Shown one piece after another: positions 1 through 10,613 of a stretch of 64,000 nt of DNA (position 1 is its first letter; each line of letters opens with the position of its first letter). The stretch comes from Mycoplasmataceae bacterium (GTDB lineage: Bacteria > Bacillota_I > Bacilli_A > Mycoplasmatales > Mycoplasmoidaceae). The stretch is from contig JAHHTH010000001.1 in the NCBI GenBank assembly GCA_020024755.1, forward strand, positions 62,001 to 126,000. Direction: 5' to 3'. The notes below the pieces were generated by a model. That model had not been told where the DNA came from. It saw only the letters and a list, made by a program, of their open reading frames with translations, and did not search any database. Both the position numbers and the translations under genes were made by a program.

Positions 1-741
1 ATCATTTATAATTGGGTGGTTAATGTATTTCATGTGCACTCTAATTTGGTGTGTTCTGCCTGTATGTAACAAAATATCAAGTAATGAAAATTTATTTCAA
101 GTTTTTAAAACTCATACTTCTGTAAGAGAAGGTTTAGCATTTTTAAAATCTCCTGCTACCATTTTCATTTTACTATCACTTGATCTTGAAATTGGGACAT
201 CAATCATTACATGTTCTTTATTTAGTTTTTGATGTACTAGAGCATAGTATTTTTTTTCTATTTTACGGTTAGCAAATATGTCTAACATTTTTTCTTGGCT
301 AGATTTATTTTTAGCATAGATGATCAATCCACTTGTATCCTTATCTAGTCTATGAACAATTAAAGGTTCTCATTTATTTTTACTATAAGCTAATAAAGCA
401 TTTTGCATAGTATCTTGTTCATCATATTGTGTAGGATGGCTTAACATGCCACTTGGTTTATAGACAATAATGATATGTTCATCCTCATACTTAATATCGA
501 TTGGATAATCATAAGGTAGTAATTCTATTTCTTTTTTAGACTCAGCTTCTAGTATTGAAACTTCATCCCCTGCATTTAAATTCATACCAGCTTTATAAGC
601 AACTTGATTATTCACTAAAACTAATTTATCATCAATTAATTTATTTACTAAACTTCGATTAAAATCAGTATTGTCTACTAAATACTTATCTAATCTTTTA
701 CAATCTGATTTTACCTTTAAAACATGTTGAGAACTATTCAT
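1..741 (-). CDS. rluD: RluD/RluA-family pseudouridine synthase (3' end outside window)
   Basis: This enzyme isomerises uridine to pseudouridine in ribosomal RNA. The N-terminal ~60 residues look like an S4 RNA-binding domain (RLDKYLV, then LVNNQ). The catalytic region follows, with the family motif HRLDKDTSGL around residues 128-137, which holds the catalytic Asp. A later stretch, GRTHQIRVHM, is also typical of RluA-family enzymes. The frame is open only if TGA encodes Trp. The C-terminus runs off the left edge of the window. The ATG overlaps the end of lspA by 8 nt, so the two genes are probably translationally coupled; lspA followed by an RluD-type gene is a familiar Firmicute order. The family is clear. 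The exact target uridine cannot be read from the sequence. Confidence 0.93.
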
Positions 742-1357
742 GTTTTACCTCAACTGCTAAACCTTCATCCTTATCTTCTTTATCTTGAAATCATTCACTT
801 CTTACTAGATAAACTGTGATTGTTAATACACTTATACATGCAAATACTATGATAAAGATGTCACCTATGTTATTTACAAAAGTAGGAAAATGGAAATAAT
901 CAACAACTGTATCATATCTTAATGAACTATTAACTGGTAAATATGTGTCTGGAATTACCATTCCTTTATCTATTAGAATACATAGTGCATTAATAAAAAC
1001 ACATCATAGCGGTACATAACAATATCATTTATTAAAGATAAAGAATGATACAAAGAATAATAAAGATACTAAAGCTTTAATTAGATATATAGTTCATACT
1101 GCTCATCCAGAACCAGAACCAAAAGCAGATCCTTGATTAAATGCTGGTTTACCATAAGCACCTTCTAAACCATTTTGTCTTAAAACAAAATAAATTACAC
1201 AGAAAATAATACTACCTAAAATGATAGTAGCTAATCTACCAATAATATTTTTTAGACTACAAAAAGAAAGTAATCATTTTTTAAATCATTCTTTCTTTAT
1301 TTTTTCTATTTTTTCTTGAAATAATACCGTATTTAGGAATTCAGAATTAAGTTTCAT
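734..1357 (-). CDS. lspA: Lipoprotein signal peptidase (signal peptidase II)
   Basis: LspA is the membrane aspartyl protease that cleaves prolipoprotein signal peptides just before the lipid-modified Cys. The 207-residue product has four hydrophobic segments (about 40-60, 88-108, 112-130, 165-185). It carries NQGSAF at 74-79, matching the conserved NxGxAF block, and candidate catalytic Asp residues at D130 (LIDKG) and D166 (NNIGD). The usual FNxAD block is therefore altered to NNIGD, and the usual GNxxDR block is weak. The N-terminus is about 35 residues longer than in most bacteria. It overlaps the downstream rluD start by 8 nt. Its presence fits the large lipoprotein encoded at 38-42 kb. 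Confidence 0.88.
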
Positions 1358-1439
1358 ACTATATTATGATAATAAATATTACTAATATTTAACCACTTAT
1401 TTTATAATATATATAATAGTTATAATATTGGAGGTATTT

Positions 1440-2204
1440 ATGGGTCTTAATACTCAAGTTCGAGCAGAACATATTTCCGTGTCAAAAAGACAATCTAGCT
1501 TTTTAGGTAAAACTAGTTTAATTTCTGGTCTATGTTTTGCATTGATCTTTGCAATGTCATTTATTATGTCTGAATACTGATTAAAGGATGTAGCTTCTTC
1601 TCCAGATACTATTGATTTATGCTACATTATCGGTTCAGTTAGTTTATTAGTTGCAATATTTTTCTCTTTTGGATTATCGTTCAAAGGAACTAGAGCATCA
1701 GTTGGAGCGTATGTATTCCAACTTGCTTTATTTACAATTTCATATGCATTTACGTTTGCATCATTCTTCTCATTAATTGGAAATTCAATTATGTTCCAAG
1801 CATTAGGATATACATCATTAGCTATGCTTATAACAGGTTTAATTGGATATAACATGAAAGATAAAACTGCTAATGTTGTACTTAGAATTAGTATGTATTC
1901 ATTCTTAGCATACTTTGCAGTTTCAATGATTGGATCAATTATTTCATGATTCACTTTCTACAGCAGCACAGGAATTGAATGATACTGAATTCTAGTTAAC
2001 ATCTTAGTTGGTGTTGCTATCATCGGTTCAAACGTTTATACATTCTACACAGTTAAGAAAATGGATGAATTCACTCAATTAAATGAAATGGAAAGTGGTG
2101 AATATAAAAAATTATTATTATCAGTTTCAACTAGTTTATTATTATCAATCATTAATACATTCATCATGATTTTAAGATTATTATTAATATTTGGTAGAGA
2201 TTAA
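1440..2204 (+). CDS. Bax inhibitor-1-like multi-spanning membrane protein
   Basis: The 254-residue protein has about seven hydrophobic helices beginning near residue 25 and almost no extramembrane sequence. The helix pattern, and a loop between the last two helices reading YTVKKMDEFTQLNE, resemble the BI-1/YccA (UPF0005) family. That family is implicated in calcium leak and membrane stress, but its bacterial role is poorly defined. A clear Shine-Dalgarno (TTGGAGG) lies 6-8 nt before the ATG. It is divergent from lspA and ends 15 nt before the hydrolase-like gene, suggesting a two-gene operon. The assignment rests on overall pattern, so another small membrane family is possible. Confidence 0.6.
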
Positions 2205-2219
2205 TAGGAAAGGGTTCAA

Positions 2220-3503
2220 ATGTCAGCTGAAAATTCAAATAATGAATATGGTCATTACTTATACCAACCATTCATTGAAGGTAAAGTAAAAGAAGGAAAA
2301 AAAGATAGAGCGATCATTTATTTACATGATCACTTTGATAATCCTGATATCTTTAATGATTTTGCTGAAGAATTAAAATTATTTGATTACTATGCGCCAG
2401 CTTTACCTGGTGATGACTTATTTGATTTCCCGACATACTATAAAAATACACTTAACTTTACTTGCCAATATGTAAAAGATTTATTATTAAGCTTACCAGA
2501 TAGAGATTTCTTTGTTATCGCTCATGGTACAGCTGCTCCTATTGCTTTATATTTAGCAAGTATTATTCCTTCAAGAATTAAGAAGGTATCTCTTATTAAT
2601 CCATTTACTTCTAAAACATCAATGGAACAAATTAGATGAATTTCTACATTACCAAGAAATCCAAAAGACATGGAATTAGTAATGAAGAAAATGTTTATGC
2701 CTCAAGATAAAGAAGTTTTTTGTAGAGGACCTGAATCTCCTGAAGTTATTAAGAGAATGAAAAATGTTTACAACTATTGACCTGATATTGCTAACTATGT
2801 TGAAGATATAGTCTCAATTAATGGTCTTGAACAATTAAGACTTTTTGAAGAAAATATTAGATGTCCACTTCAATTAATTTTAGGTGGTGATGATAAATGA
2901 TTAGTTCCTCACGAATCTATTTATACATTCCAAAGATATGATAACTTAAGTGTAGTTCAAATTCCAAACTCAGCTCACTATCCATTACGTGATCAAAAGA
3001 AAACTACTATTGATGCTATTATGAAATTCTTTGTTAAGGACATTGGTCTTAACAATGATAAGAAACTTCCAAACAAATATCTATATCAATATTTAGATGA
3101 TGCTTGAAAACAATACTATAGAACTCAATTTGCTGAAAAATTAAATTCAAGAGATCTTGAAGAATACAACAAGAAAATGAAAGAACTTGAAAAATCAGAA
3201 GCATCAATTAAATTTGTTAACGAAGAATATACAGATTACATTAATGATGTTGCTGCAAGTCAAGCTAAGGCACTTGATGATGTTTATAAACAAGTTGATT
3301 CAGTTTATAAACAAACTAAAAAATTAGAAGCTGATTACAAGCAACAATTAAACGACTGAGTACAAATTGATTGAACATATCCAGCAAATAAAACATATGT
3401 TAATTCACAAGGTGTAGAAGTGTTCCATGATGGTAAAGGAAGAGGGTTCTGAAAAGACCAAAATGGGGACTGAAAGAAAGTTAAAAAACCTAAAAATGCT
3501 TAG
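2220..3503 (+). CDS. Alpha/beta-hydrolase-like protein with coiled-coil tail; nucleophile missing
   Basis: Residues ~30-270 follow an alpha/beta-hydrolase fold. The charge-relay positions are visible: Asp near 224 in GGDDKWLVP and His near 253 in NSAHYP. The nucleophile elbow, normally G-x-S-x-G, reads AHGTAAP at 101-107. Aligned on the His, the Ser is replaced by Gly103, with a Thr next to it. The C-terminal ~130 residues are Lys/Glu-rich and probably coiled-coil (about 300-385), ending in a short aromatic tail. The ORF needs several TGA codons read as Trp. It may be a non-catalytic or altered hydrolase. Mycoplasmas usually carry standard Ser-containing relatives. It starts 15 nt after the preceding gene, with AGGAAAGG upstream. 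Confidence 0.7.
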
Positions 3504-3594
3504 TGCTTTTTGAGCATAATTTAATTTAATTTTTATAAATATAAAAAATATTAGAAAAAGAAAAATATGTTGTATAATATAAAAGTTAATAAGT

Positions 3595-3668
3595 GGTGCC
3601 ATCGCCAAGTGGTAAGGCCGTAGACTGCAACTCTGCTATCGTCAGTTCGAATCTGACTGGCACCTCCA
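3595..3668 (+). tRNA. trnC: tRNA-Cys (GCA)
   Basis: A complete cloverleaf: acceptor stem GGTGCCA pairs with TGGCACC, the anticodon loop is CTGCAAC with anticodon GCA, the T arm contains GTTCGAATC, and CCA is encoded. It is the first gene of the cluster. Confidence 0.95.
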
Positions 3669-3672
3669 ATAT

Positions 3673-3749
3673 GCATCCTTAGCTCAATTGGATAGAGCGT
3701 CTGGCTACGGACCAGAAGGTTAGGGGTTCGACTCCTCTAGGGTGCGCCA
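3673..3749 (+). tRNA. trnR: tRNA-Arg (ACG)
   Basis: Acceptor stem GCATCCT pairs with AGGGTGC (with a G-U pair). The D arm has AGCTCAATTGGATAGAGC, the anticodon is ACG in CTACGGA, and CCA is encoded. ACG normally needs deamination of A34 to inosine to read CGN codons. Confidence 0.95.
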
Positions 3750-3755
3750 TGTATT

Positions 3756-3832
3756 CGGGAAGTAGCACAGCTTGGTAGTGCACCTGGTTTGGGACCAGGG
3801 GGTCGCAGGTTCGAATCCTGTCTTCCCGACCA
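3756..3832 (+). tRNA. trnP: tRNA-Pro (TGG)
   Basis: Acceptor stem CGGGAAG pairs with CTTCCCG. Anticodon TGG lies in TTTGGGA and the T loop is TTCGAAT. CCA is encoded. It probably reads all four CCN codons, as in other mollicutes. Confidence 0.95.
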
Positions 3833-3836
3833 TTTT

Positions 3837-3913
3837 GGCTGGATAGCTCAGTTGGTTAGAGCGATCGGTTCATACCCGGTAGGTCCAGAGTTCGAGTCTC
3901 TGTCCAGCCACCA
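3837..3913 (+). tRNA. trnM: Elongator tRNA-Met (CAT)
   Basis: Acceptor stem GGCTGGA pairs with TCCAGCC. The anticodon loop TTCATAC and fully paired first base pair mark it as elongator Met rather than initiator. Its place after Pro and before Ile2 matches the Bacillus/mycoplasma cluster order. CCA is encoded. Confidence 0.88.
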
Positions 3914-3915
3914 TT

Positions 3916-3992
3916 GCTTGTATAGCTCAATTGGTTAGAGCCCCCGACTCATAATCGGTAGGTTACAGGTTCGAGTCCTGTTACAAGCACCA
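3916..3992 (+). tRNA. trnI: tRNA-Ile2 (CAT, probably lysidine-modified)
   Basis: Acceptor stem GCTTGTA pairs with TACAAGC. The anticodon loop CTCATAA, and the position between elongator Met and Ser, match tRNA-Ile2, whose C34 is converted to lysidine by TilS to read AUA. The anticodon alone would suggest Met, so this is inferred from loop sequence and gene order. Confidence 0.78.
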
Positions 3993-4003
3993 TATTAAGC
4001 CTT

Positions 4004-4046
4004 AACAAGATATGCTTATGGATATCCAGAGGCTATCTTGTTTTTT
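4004..4046 (+). terminator. Hairpin with T run after the first tRNA block
   Basis: AACAAGATA at 4004-4012 pairs with TATCTTGTT at 4034-4042, and a T run follows to 4046. The loop of 21 nt is long for a terminator. It separates the Cys-Ile2 tRNAs from the Ser/fMet pair. Confidence 0.55.
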
Positions 4047-4099
4047 AAAAAAACTTGAATGGTATTAATAATATGGTAGAATAAACTCGTATTCAATGT

Positions 4100-4192
4100 G
4101 GACAGTTACCCAAGTCCGGCTGAAGGGATCGGTCTTGAAAACCGAAAGGTGGGGCAACTCACGCGGGGGTTCGAATCCCTCACTGTCCGCCA
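4100..4192 (+). tRNA. trnS: tRNA-Ser (TGA)
   Basis: A 93-nt class II tRNA: acceptor stem GGACAGT pairs with ACTGTCC, anticodon TGA lies in TCTTGAAAA, and a long variable arm (about GGTGGGGCAACTCACGC) follows. CCA is encoded. Anticodon TGA reads UCN codons and is unrelated to the UGA=Trp decoding. Confidence 0.95.
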
Positions 4193-4196
4193 TTAT

Positions 4197-4274
4197 CGCG
4201 GGATAGAGCAGTTTGGTTAGCTCGTCAGGCTCATAACCTGAAGGTCGGTGGTTCAAATCCACCTCCCGCAACCA
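4197..4274 (+). tRNA. trnfM: Initiator tRNA-fMet (CAT)
   Basis: The first base is C and it faces A at position 72 (CGCGGGA with TCCCGCA), the C1-A72 mismatch diagnostic of bacterial initiator tRNA. The anticodon stem ends in G-C pairs (CAGG CTCATAA CCTG). CCA is encoded. Confidence 0.95.
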
Positions 4275-4287
4275 TTTAAAAGCAAAC

Positions 4288-4314
4288 AATCTCACTCCTC
4301 AAGGGTGAGATTTT
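4288..4314 (+). terminator. Rho-independent terminator of the tRNA cluster
   Basis: AATCTCAC at 4288-4295 pairs with GTGAGATT at 4305-4312, followed by a short T run. Confidence 0.75.
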
Positions 4315-4383
4315 AAATCTATACTATAACAATCTATATATTTAGGATATAATATGAAAGTTAAAATTAAAAGGAGTGCTTAG

Positions 4384-5745
4384 ATGACACATGCAATGTT
4401 AACTAAGGTCCTTGTTAATTTAGCGATTTTTATTGTTATATTAGCAGGATCTATTTGATATTTGTATAAGTTACCTATCAAAGAAAAAGGATTCAAGCTT
4501 TTATTCATTACCTATACATGCTTTTGAATAGCTCCAATGTTATTAAGATCATACCGGGGCACGATGCAAAATTTACTTGATCCTACTTATACAGCTATCA
4601 TAGTAGCAGCCTATGGAATTATAGGGATATTGATAAGACCATTAGCAGATATAATCAACTATGGTTTTAAGTCTAGAAAGATGTTTTTATATATAGCTTC
4701 TATAATACAAATTGTATTATATTTACCTGTATTAATTTATCCATCTACTACTACTAATATTATTGAAGCTTTAGGGATTGGTGTTGGTGCATCTTGTATT
4801 GGGACATTCCAATTGCTATTTAAAGAACAATACAAAGAATCAAAATCATATTTCACTGTTTCTTTATTATCTATTCCACCTCTATTAGCTAACTTTTTAA
4901 CTGCACCATTACAATCAATTTTAATGGTAGCTTCAAATACAAATAGTTCAAATATTAATGATCCAAATATCTTAAAATACTTATGATTAATTGGTATTAT
5001 TTTCAGCTTAATTGCCTTTATTCTAATCTTCTTTGTGAAGGAAGATAAAGCACAATTTGGTAGAACAAATACTAAATATTTTAATGGTAAACAAGATGGC
5101 ATGGAGCTGACTATGTTGTGCATTATTGGAAGCTTAATTGCTTTTATTAAATTCTCTAATTCAGGTGCAGTAGGAACACTACATTTACAAACTTTAGGAA
5201 CACTCTCATCTCAAGATACTAGAGCTTATGAAGGATACCTTTCAGTGATCTTTAGTTTAGCTCAATTAATAGGTGGTATTATAGTTGGAACATACTTAGT
5301 AAAAAGAATGAATTATCTATACATATTTGGTTTAGGTTCTCTTGTTTGAATTGTTTATATGATAAGTGCAACATACATCCAAAGTCCAGTAGGATATTTT
5401 ACAATCCACGCATTAAATGGATTTGGTTATGGAATCTTGTACAACTTTGTTTTAGGTGCTGTTTTATCTAAATCATTTAAAACAAAATGAATTACTCCAA
5501 TGGGTGTTTACCAATCAATTTTAGCCATTGGAATTTCATTAAGTGGAGTGTTTACTCAAATGATTAAAAATAACCTAAAATTAGACTTTACTTATGCAGT
5601 GCAAATTATCAACTGAGTCTTAGTTGCTTGTACTATTGTTGGATTCGTTTTATATGCTGTTTATTGATACTTCTTTATCTACAAAAAATCTATTGATCAC
5701 AAGTATCAACAATTTAAACTTTATCAAAATACAAAAAGATATTAA
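4384..5745 (+). CDS. MFS-type transporter, 12 membrane segments
   Basis: The 453-residue protein has about twelve hydrophobic helices in two halves joined by a charged cytoplasmic stretch near residues 215-245 (KEDKAQFGRTN). This is the layout of a major facilitator superfamily carrier. The substrate cannot be read from the sequence. Between helices 10 and 11 it has KTKWITPMG, reminiscent of MFS proteins of unknown substrate in mycoplasmas. A good Shine-Dalgarno (AAAGGAG) lies 10 nt before the ATG. It follows the tRNA terminator and stands alone, 65 nt before dut. Confidence 0.75.
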
Positions 5746-5810
5746 TATACTATTTTAAATGTAATTATTTAATCTAATTCTATAATATAATTAAATTATA
5801 GGTACAAAGT

Positions 5811-6236
5811 ATGAAATTAAAATTTAAGAAATTACAAAATGATATTATAGGAATTAAAATGCCAGCTATTGAAGGTGATGCTGGATATGATTTATTTAGC
5901 GCAGAAACTGTAACAATAAAACCACATGGTTCAGCTAGTGTACACACTCAAGTTGCAGTTGAATTACCTCAAGGTTATTGAATGGAAATTATGCCAAAAT
6001 CAGGACTTGCAACTAAACATGATATTGCAGTACACAATGGTGTAATTGACAATGGATACAGAGGTGAATTAATAGTTCATATTTACAACCACTCAGATAA
6101 AGAATATACATTTAATAAAAATGATAAAATTGCTCAAGCTATTATTAGACAATTACATGTTTTTGAACTTGAAGAAGTAACTGAATTAAGTGATTCATCA
6201 AGAGGAAGTAGTGGATTTGGATCTACTGGAAAGTAA
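5811..6236 (+). CDS. dut: dUTP diphosphatase (trimeric dUTPase)
   Basis: Dut hydrolyses dUTP to dUMP and pyrophosphate, keeping uracil out of DNA. The 141-residue length is normal. All five family motifs are present: DAGYDL at 23-28, PKSGLA at 62-67, GVIDNGYRGEL at 77-87, a motif IV region with KIAQAII, and the C-terminal RGSSGFGSTG. One TGA is read as Trp (GYWMEI). The ATG has no strong Shine-Dalgarno. A possible -10-like ATAATATAAT lies ~30 nt upstream. The next gene starts 5 nt after the stop, so the pair is co-transcribed. Confidence 0.97.
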
Positions 6237-6241
6237 TTATT

Positions 6242-7117
6242 ATGGCAGCAACTAAAAAGATTGACTCTAAAAAAACTAAATCATTTATAGTTGATGATAC
6301 TGAAGAATCAGTGTCTCAAGACCATGAAACTGTAAAGAAAGATAAAATCACAAAATTATTATTTGATATCCCAGAAAAACGTGGCAAGACTACAGTTTTA
6401 AAAGAATTCGATTTTCAATTATTAAAAGTTATTCAAATAAGAGAAATAAATGAAAAAACTAGAATCTATCGTCTAGCATCAGCTACTAGACATAAACTAG
6501 CAGATTTTAAAGCTGGACAATACATTGAAGTAAAAACAAAAGTAGATGGCATCTTATATTCAAGAAAATATTCATTGTGTTCTTCTCCACACGAACTTGA
6601 AAAAGACAAGTACTATGAAATTATGGTGCAATATCATACTAACAGTATTGTTTCTAAAAAAATATTTAAACAATGAAAAGTTGGTTCAAAAGTTGTAACT
6701 TCAGTTCCTATTGGTAATTTCTATTATTGAGATAATTTTGAATACAAAAATATCTGTGCAATTACAAATGGAGTTGGGGTAGCACCTATTCTATCATTAG
6801 CTAAAACTGTAGTTGGTGGTGATTTAAAAGTAAGTATGACAATATTTAATACTGCCACTAGTGAAGAAGAATTATTATTGAAAGATGAATTTGCAAATCT
6901 AGATGATAGATCTAAAAAAGTAAAAGTTATTAATGTAGTTACTCGTACTATTAAACCTGAATATGAAAGAGGACCAATTAACATCGATATTATAAACAAA
7001 TATTGTAATATTAAAGATTGTACTTTCTATATTTGTGGAATGAAATCTACTTGTGATCATATCATTAGTAAAATTACTTCTAAAACTCATAAATTAGATG
7101 AAAATAGTGATAAATAA
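6242..7117 (+). CDS. Ferredoxin-NADP reductase-like FAD-binding oxidoreductase
   Basis: The 291-residue protein has the two-domain ferredoxin reductase layout. The FAD-binding barrel carries RKYSLCSSP at 108-116 (the RxYS flavin motif). The nucleotide-binding domain has NGVGVAP near 176-182 and a terminal YICGM near 260, typical of NAD(P)H-binding members. The first ~55 residues are Lys-rich and outside the fold. There is no iron-sulphur cluster or haem domain, so the electron acceptor is unknown. Translation is probably coupled to dut, 5 nt upstream. It ends in a strong terminator. Confidence 0.82.
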
Positions 7118-7144
7118 AAAGCATCGTAAAGATGCTTTTTCTTT
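7117..7144 (+). terminator. Terminator of dut-oxidoreductase operon
   Basis: AAAAGCATC at 7117-7125 pairs with GATGCTTTT at 7131-7139 across a 5-nt loop, followed by T-rich DNA. Confidence 0.88.
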
Positions 7145-7188
7145 ATAAAAAACCTAATCCATATTACAATTATTGATAGTGTATATTT

Positions 7189-7686
7189 ATGAAGAAAGAA
7201 GTTAATAATTTTGGCATATTAAGATACCAAATTAATATACTCGAAAGTATCAATGAAGGTATCTCTGAAATCATGGAAACATTTAGCTCATTAAGCGAGG
7301 CTAGACTATCTTTTCATAACTATCCGGATAACTTTGAAGCTAATTTAATTAATACATTTTATATTGTTGATTTAAGTAATTTAAATACTAATAATTTAAC
7401 TAAAGAAACATGAAAACCATGTGTGTTAGATTCCAATAAAAAGAAGGTAAAATTGAACTCATTTAAAGAAAGAGTTGTGTATCAATATGTATTGTTCAGA
7501 CATGACAAAAATAAGTAAAATCATGTCATTAATCAATACAATAATTTAGATAGTGCTTTACTTGCTTTAGATGAAGCAAATATGACTTTGAAACAGCATC
7601 AAGATGACACTTTTTACATTGCAGATTTAAAGAAATTTATTGGTAGAGACATTGATGATTTACAACTTTTAATCCATAAAATTTAG
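7189..7686 (+). pseudogene. Hypothetical gene with in-frame UAA; possible two-repeat protein
   Basis: The reading frame begins with ATG at 7189 and meets TAA at 7516-7518 after 109 residues. The same frame then stays open to TAG at 7684-7686 with protein-like composition. The part before the stop (around ETFSSLSEARLSF and FYIVDLSNL) resembles the part after it (around LLALDEANMTLKQ and FYIADLKKF). The full frame may therefore encode two copies of a ~50-residue unit split by a nonsense codon. No start codon with a ribosome site is apparent for the second part. Function is unknown. A genuine 109-residue gene followed by a decayed copy is the alternative. Confidence 0.5.
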
Positions 7687-7773
7687 CTCAAAATATGTTG
7701 AAATTTTTTACATTTTCACGTGCAAAATTTGATATTACTAAACTAAAACTCTGCTTAAATGATAAAATTAAAT

Positions 7774-7797
7774 AGTATTTATATTTATATAAATACT
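7774..7797 (+). promoter_or_regulatory. Perfect 10-bp inverted repeat in leader of next gene
   Basis: AGTATTTATA and TATAAATACT flank a 4-nt loop and end 16 nt before the ATG at 7814. No T run follows, so it may be an RNA hairpin or operator rather than a terminator. Confidence 0.4.
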
Positions 7798-7813
7798 TGA
7801 TTTAGGTAAATAG

Positions 7814-10435
7814 ATGAAACTAAAGTGAAAGAAGTTTTGAATTTGAATGGGACTAACTGGTTTGACTGCAACTGGAATTGCATCAACTGTACTTTTAACT
7901 CAAGACATCAAGAAAATGCAATCTATTGAAAAACAAGCTCAAGAAGTTCAAAAGGAAATTAAATCAAATTTCCAAGCAGCAGAAGGAACAACTGCTAAAC
8001 CTGAGTGAACAATTAAAAACTTACAATATATCAAAGACAATTTAAACTACAAAGATCAATACAGAGTAAGTGATATGAGAAATATCTTTAGAACGACTCA
8101 ACAAAACTCTGATTGTTATATTCAAAATGTGAAGAGTGCTTCTAATATTGGTGATTTGAATGCAACTAACAGTTATACCAATATGAAAACGTTAGACTTG
8201 ATTAATATGACAAATGCAATTGATCAAATCAAAGCAAATTATAAATATCGTTATGCTACTTCATCTGATAATATCTCAGGATGAAGTAGTGTTGCATTAA
8301 ACAAGACTAAATACTATACAAGAAATGTTGAAACAAAAGAGTTCCAAGATGTTTCTAGTATTGCACCATCATTTGTACTTGGTAATGTAATCAACACAAG
8401 TAATAACTATCGTGATAAAAAAATCAATGACATGTATGAACTTAAAAAGATTGATTTTACTAATGTTGTCATATCACCTGAAAAAGATGGAGAACTAAAA
8501 ATTCCAGAAAATAATTTTTATAGATTCTTTAGTCGTACATATTCACAACAAACTAATGATGGATCTATAAATGCTCAACCAAGAAAAGAAATTTTTGTTA
8601 CTTGAAAAAATGATGAAGATAGAAACAAAATGTTCATAGATAATAGTACAGCTGAATTTTGATATAACATCTTAATGAGTGATAAATTTGCTAACTTCTC
8701 AAGAATAGTTGTAGAACCAGCTAACTTAATTATTTATAAATCTACTAAGAGTTCACCGATTTATAATGTGCCTTTAAACGATACTTCTATGAATTATATG
8801 TTCTCAAGTTCGAGAGATCGTACTAGTATTACATTACAAAACTGAGCTGATTCATGTATTAATAATAACCCAGCACCAGAATTTGATTTTAGAGATAGTC
8901 TTTCAAGAGTTAGTTTCCCAGCTGAAGGTATTACAAATATCAACATCCCAAGAATTATTACTGTAGACACAACTGTTCAAGATCAATCAAAGAAATTTAG
9001 AGAACCAACATTAATTCCAGCTTGTATGATGTACTCACAAAAACCAAGTGGTAATAGTGATAGAAATTGGGGAAGAACTGCTTATACTAAGCTAACAAAT
9101 TTAATGGTATCAATGGATACAACTGCACCAAATTATAAAAACAGTAATGGTTTTAATATCTTCAATGTAAACGATACTAGACTAAAAAGTGAATATACAA
9201 ACGCTAATTCAAATACTGGTATTAATAGAGTGCCTGAAGGATCATTACCTAATGTAACAAATGGAGCATATGAAATCTTTGCAAACCAATTCTATGTAGC
9301 TCCTAATTTAAAGAGTTTCTCTACTACAAATATTGATGATTTCTTTAATAATTTTAACTTTATTAATGAGTTACCAATTTTCTATAAATTTAATGAACCT
9401 AATTTTAGTATGGCTTCTTACCACAGATATGAAGAATTAACAGTTAACTATTTACCAGAAGATTGAAACCGTGATCCAATTACACAAAGTTTGAATAGTT
9501 CATTTAATGGGTTTAGTTTAAAGAATTCAATTTTCTATTCTAGTCCTACATTACCGCTTCCAAAACCTGAAACACCACCTGCTGAAACTACACTGCCATC
9601 TGCACCTAGCACTAGAACAGGTGATTCAACATCTAAACCACCATCAAATTATAATAAGTTTGCAATTGAGTATCTAAATAATTATTTTAATTACTTATCT
9701 TGAAATAGATCAGGTGCAATTGGTAAGTTGCAATATGATTACTATAACATTAACCAAAACCAATGATATGCTAAAACACCAACTATAGAAGAAGCTCCTT
9801 ATGGTGGATATCGTTATGACTTTATTTATGGAGTTAGTGATATGCTACAACAAATCGTTTATCCATTTAGCATGTTCCCTACTATTCTTAATCAACAAAA
9901 TCAACTATATATTCAAAACGATTACTTCCAACAAACATATGGTACTCATATATCTAGATTTGTAGATCCAACTACTGCTACAATTGTATGTTCTAATGAA
10001 TTTATTACAAGAACTAATACAGTATCAACTTATCCACTTAACCCATTAACTAATGATATCTTTGCAAGCTTTATTGATTCTAAACGTATCAATAAAGATC
10101 CATCAGTAATTGAACATATTAACATTACCTTTGATGATTGAGCAAATAATGCTTGAACAGGTTTAGATGAATCATTAGATATTATTAGAATCCTTGCACA
10201 AAAGAATGTAGTGGTAGATAATTTTGAAATCCCTAGAATTATTATGTTAAACAATAATTCTATTGTTAATTTACAAAGTTATTCAGTTAATCATGATTTA
10301 GTAGTATCTATTATCTTAATTTCTGTAATTGTAGTTGTAGTCATTATCGAAGTTATTCTAATTATTAAGATCTGTAGAACTCCTGGATACTACAAATGAT
10401 CATTCATTGAAGCTCAAGAAGATAGTGGATATTAA
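7814..10435 (+). CDS. 873-residue membrane-anchored surface protein, unknown function
   Basis: A signal-anchor segment lies at about residues 8-27 and a second strongly hydrophobic helix near residues 830-855 (VSIILISVIVVVVIIEVILI). A ~25-residue basic and polar tail follows. Most of the protein is therefore predicted outside the cell. The ectodomain is rich in Asn, Ser, Thr and Tyr. A Pro/Thr-rich linker sits near residues 575-610 (around LPKPETPPAETT). There is no lipobox Cys after the first helix. I recognise no domain. The N-terminal plus C-terminal helix layout is shared with the small protein at 14.6 kb and the giant proteins at 17.5 and 24.5 kb. Confidence 0.75.
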
Positions 10436-10533
10436 TATTTAACGCTTAATACTTAATAGTTTATTTACATTTAATCTTTCGATTAATGGTAAGTGAATAA
10501 GAAGTAAGTTATTACAGTTTTAAAAACATACAT

Positions 10534-10567
10534 AAAAAAATATTACCCCCAAGGATAATATTTTTTT
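10534..10567. terminator. Bidirectional terminator between convergent genes
   Basis: AAAAAAATATTA at 10534-10545 pairs with TAATATTTTTTT at 10556-10567 around a C-rich loop. It has T runs in both directions and lies between the 7.8-10.4 kb gene and the minus-strand gene ending at 10614. Confidence 0.85.
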
Positions 10568-10613
10568 ATCTATAAAGTTTTTTGTTTTGTTTGTTTAATT
10601 TGTAAGTTTTAAA

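Noticed and set aside
4065..4295. Minus-strand ORF with REVDLNHRPSGYEPDE-like sequence.
   Set aside because: It is the antisense of the tRNA-Ser and tRNA-fMet genes. This is a well-known spurious protein seen when tRNA genes are translated.
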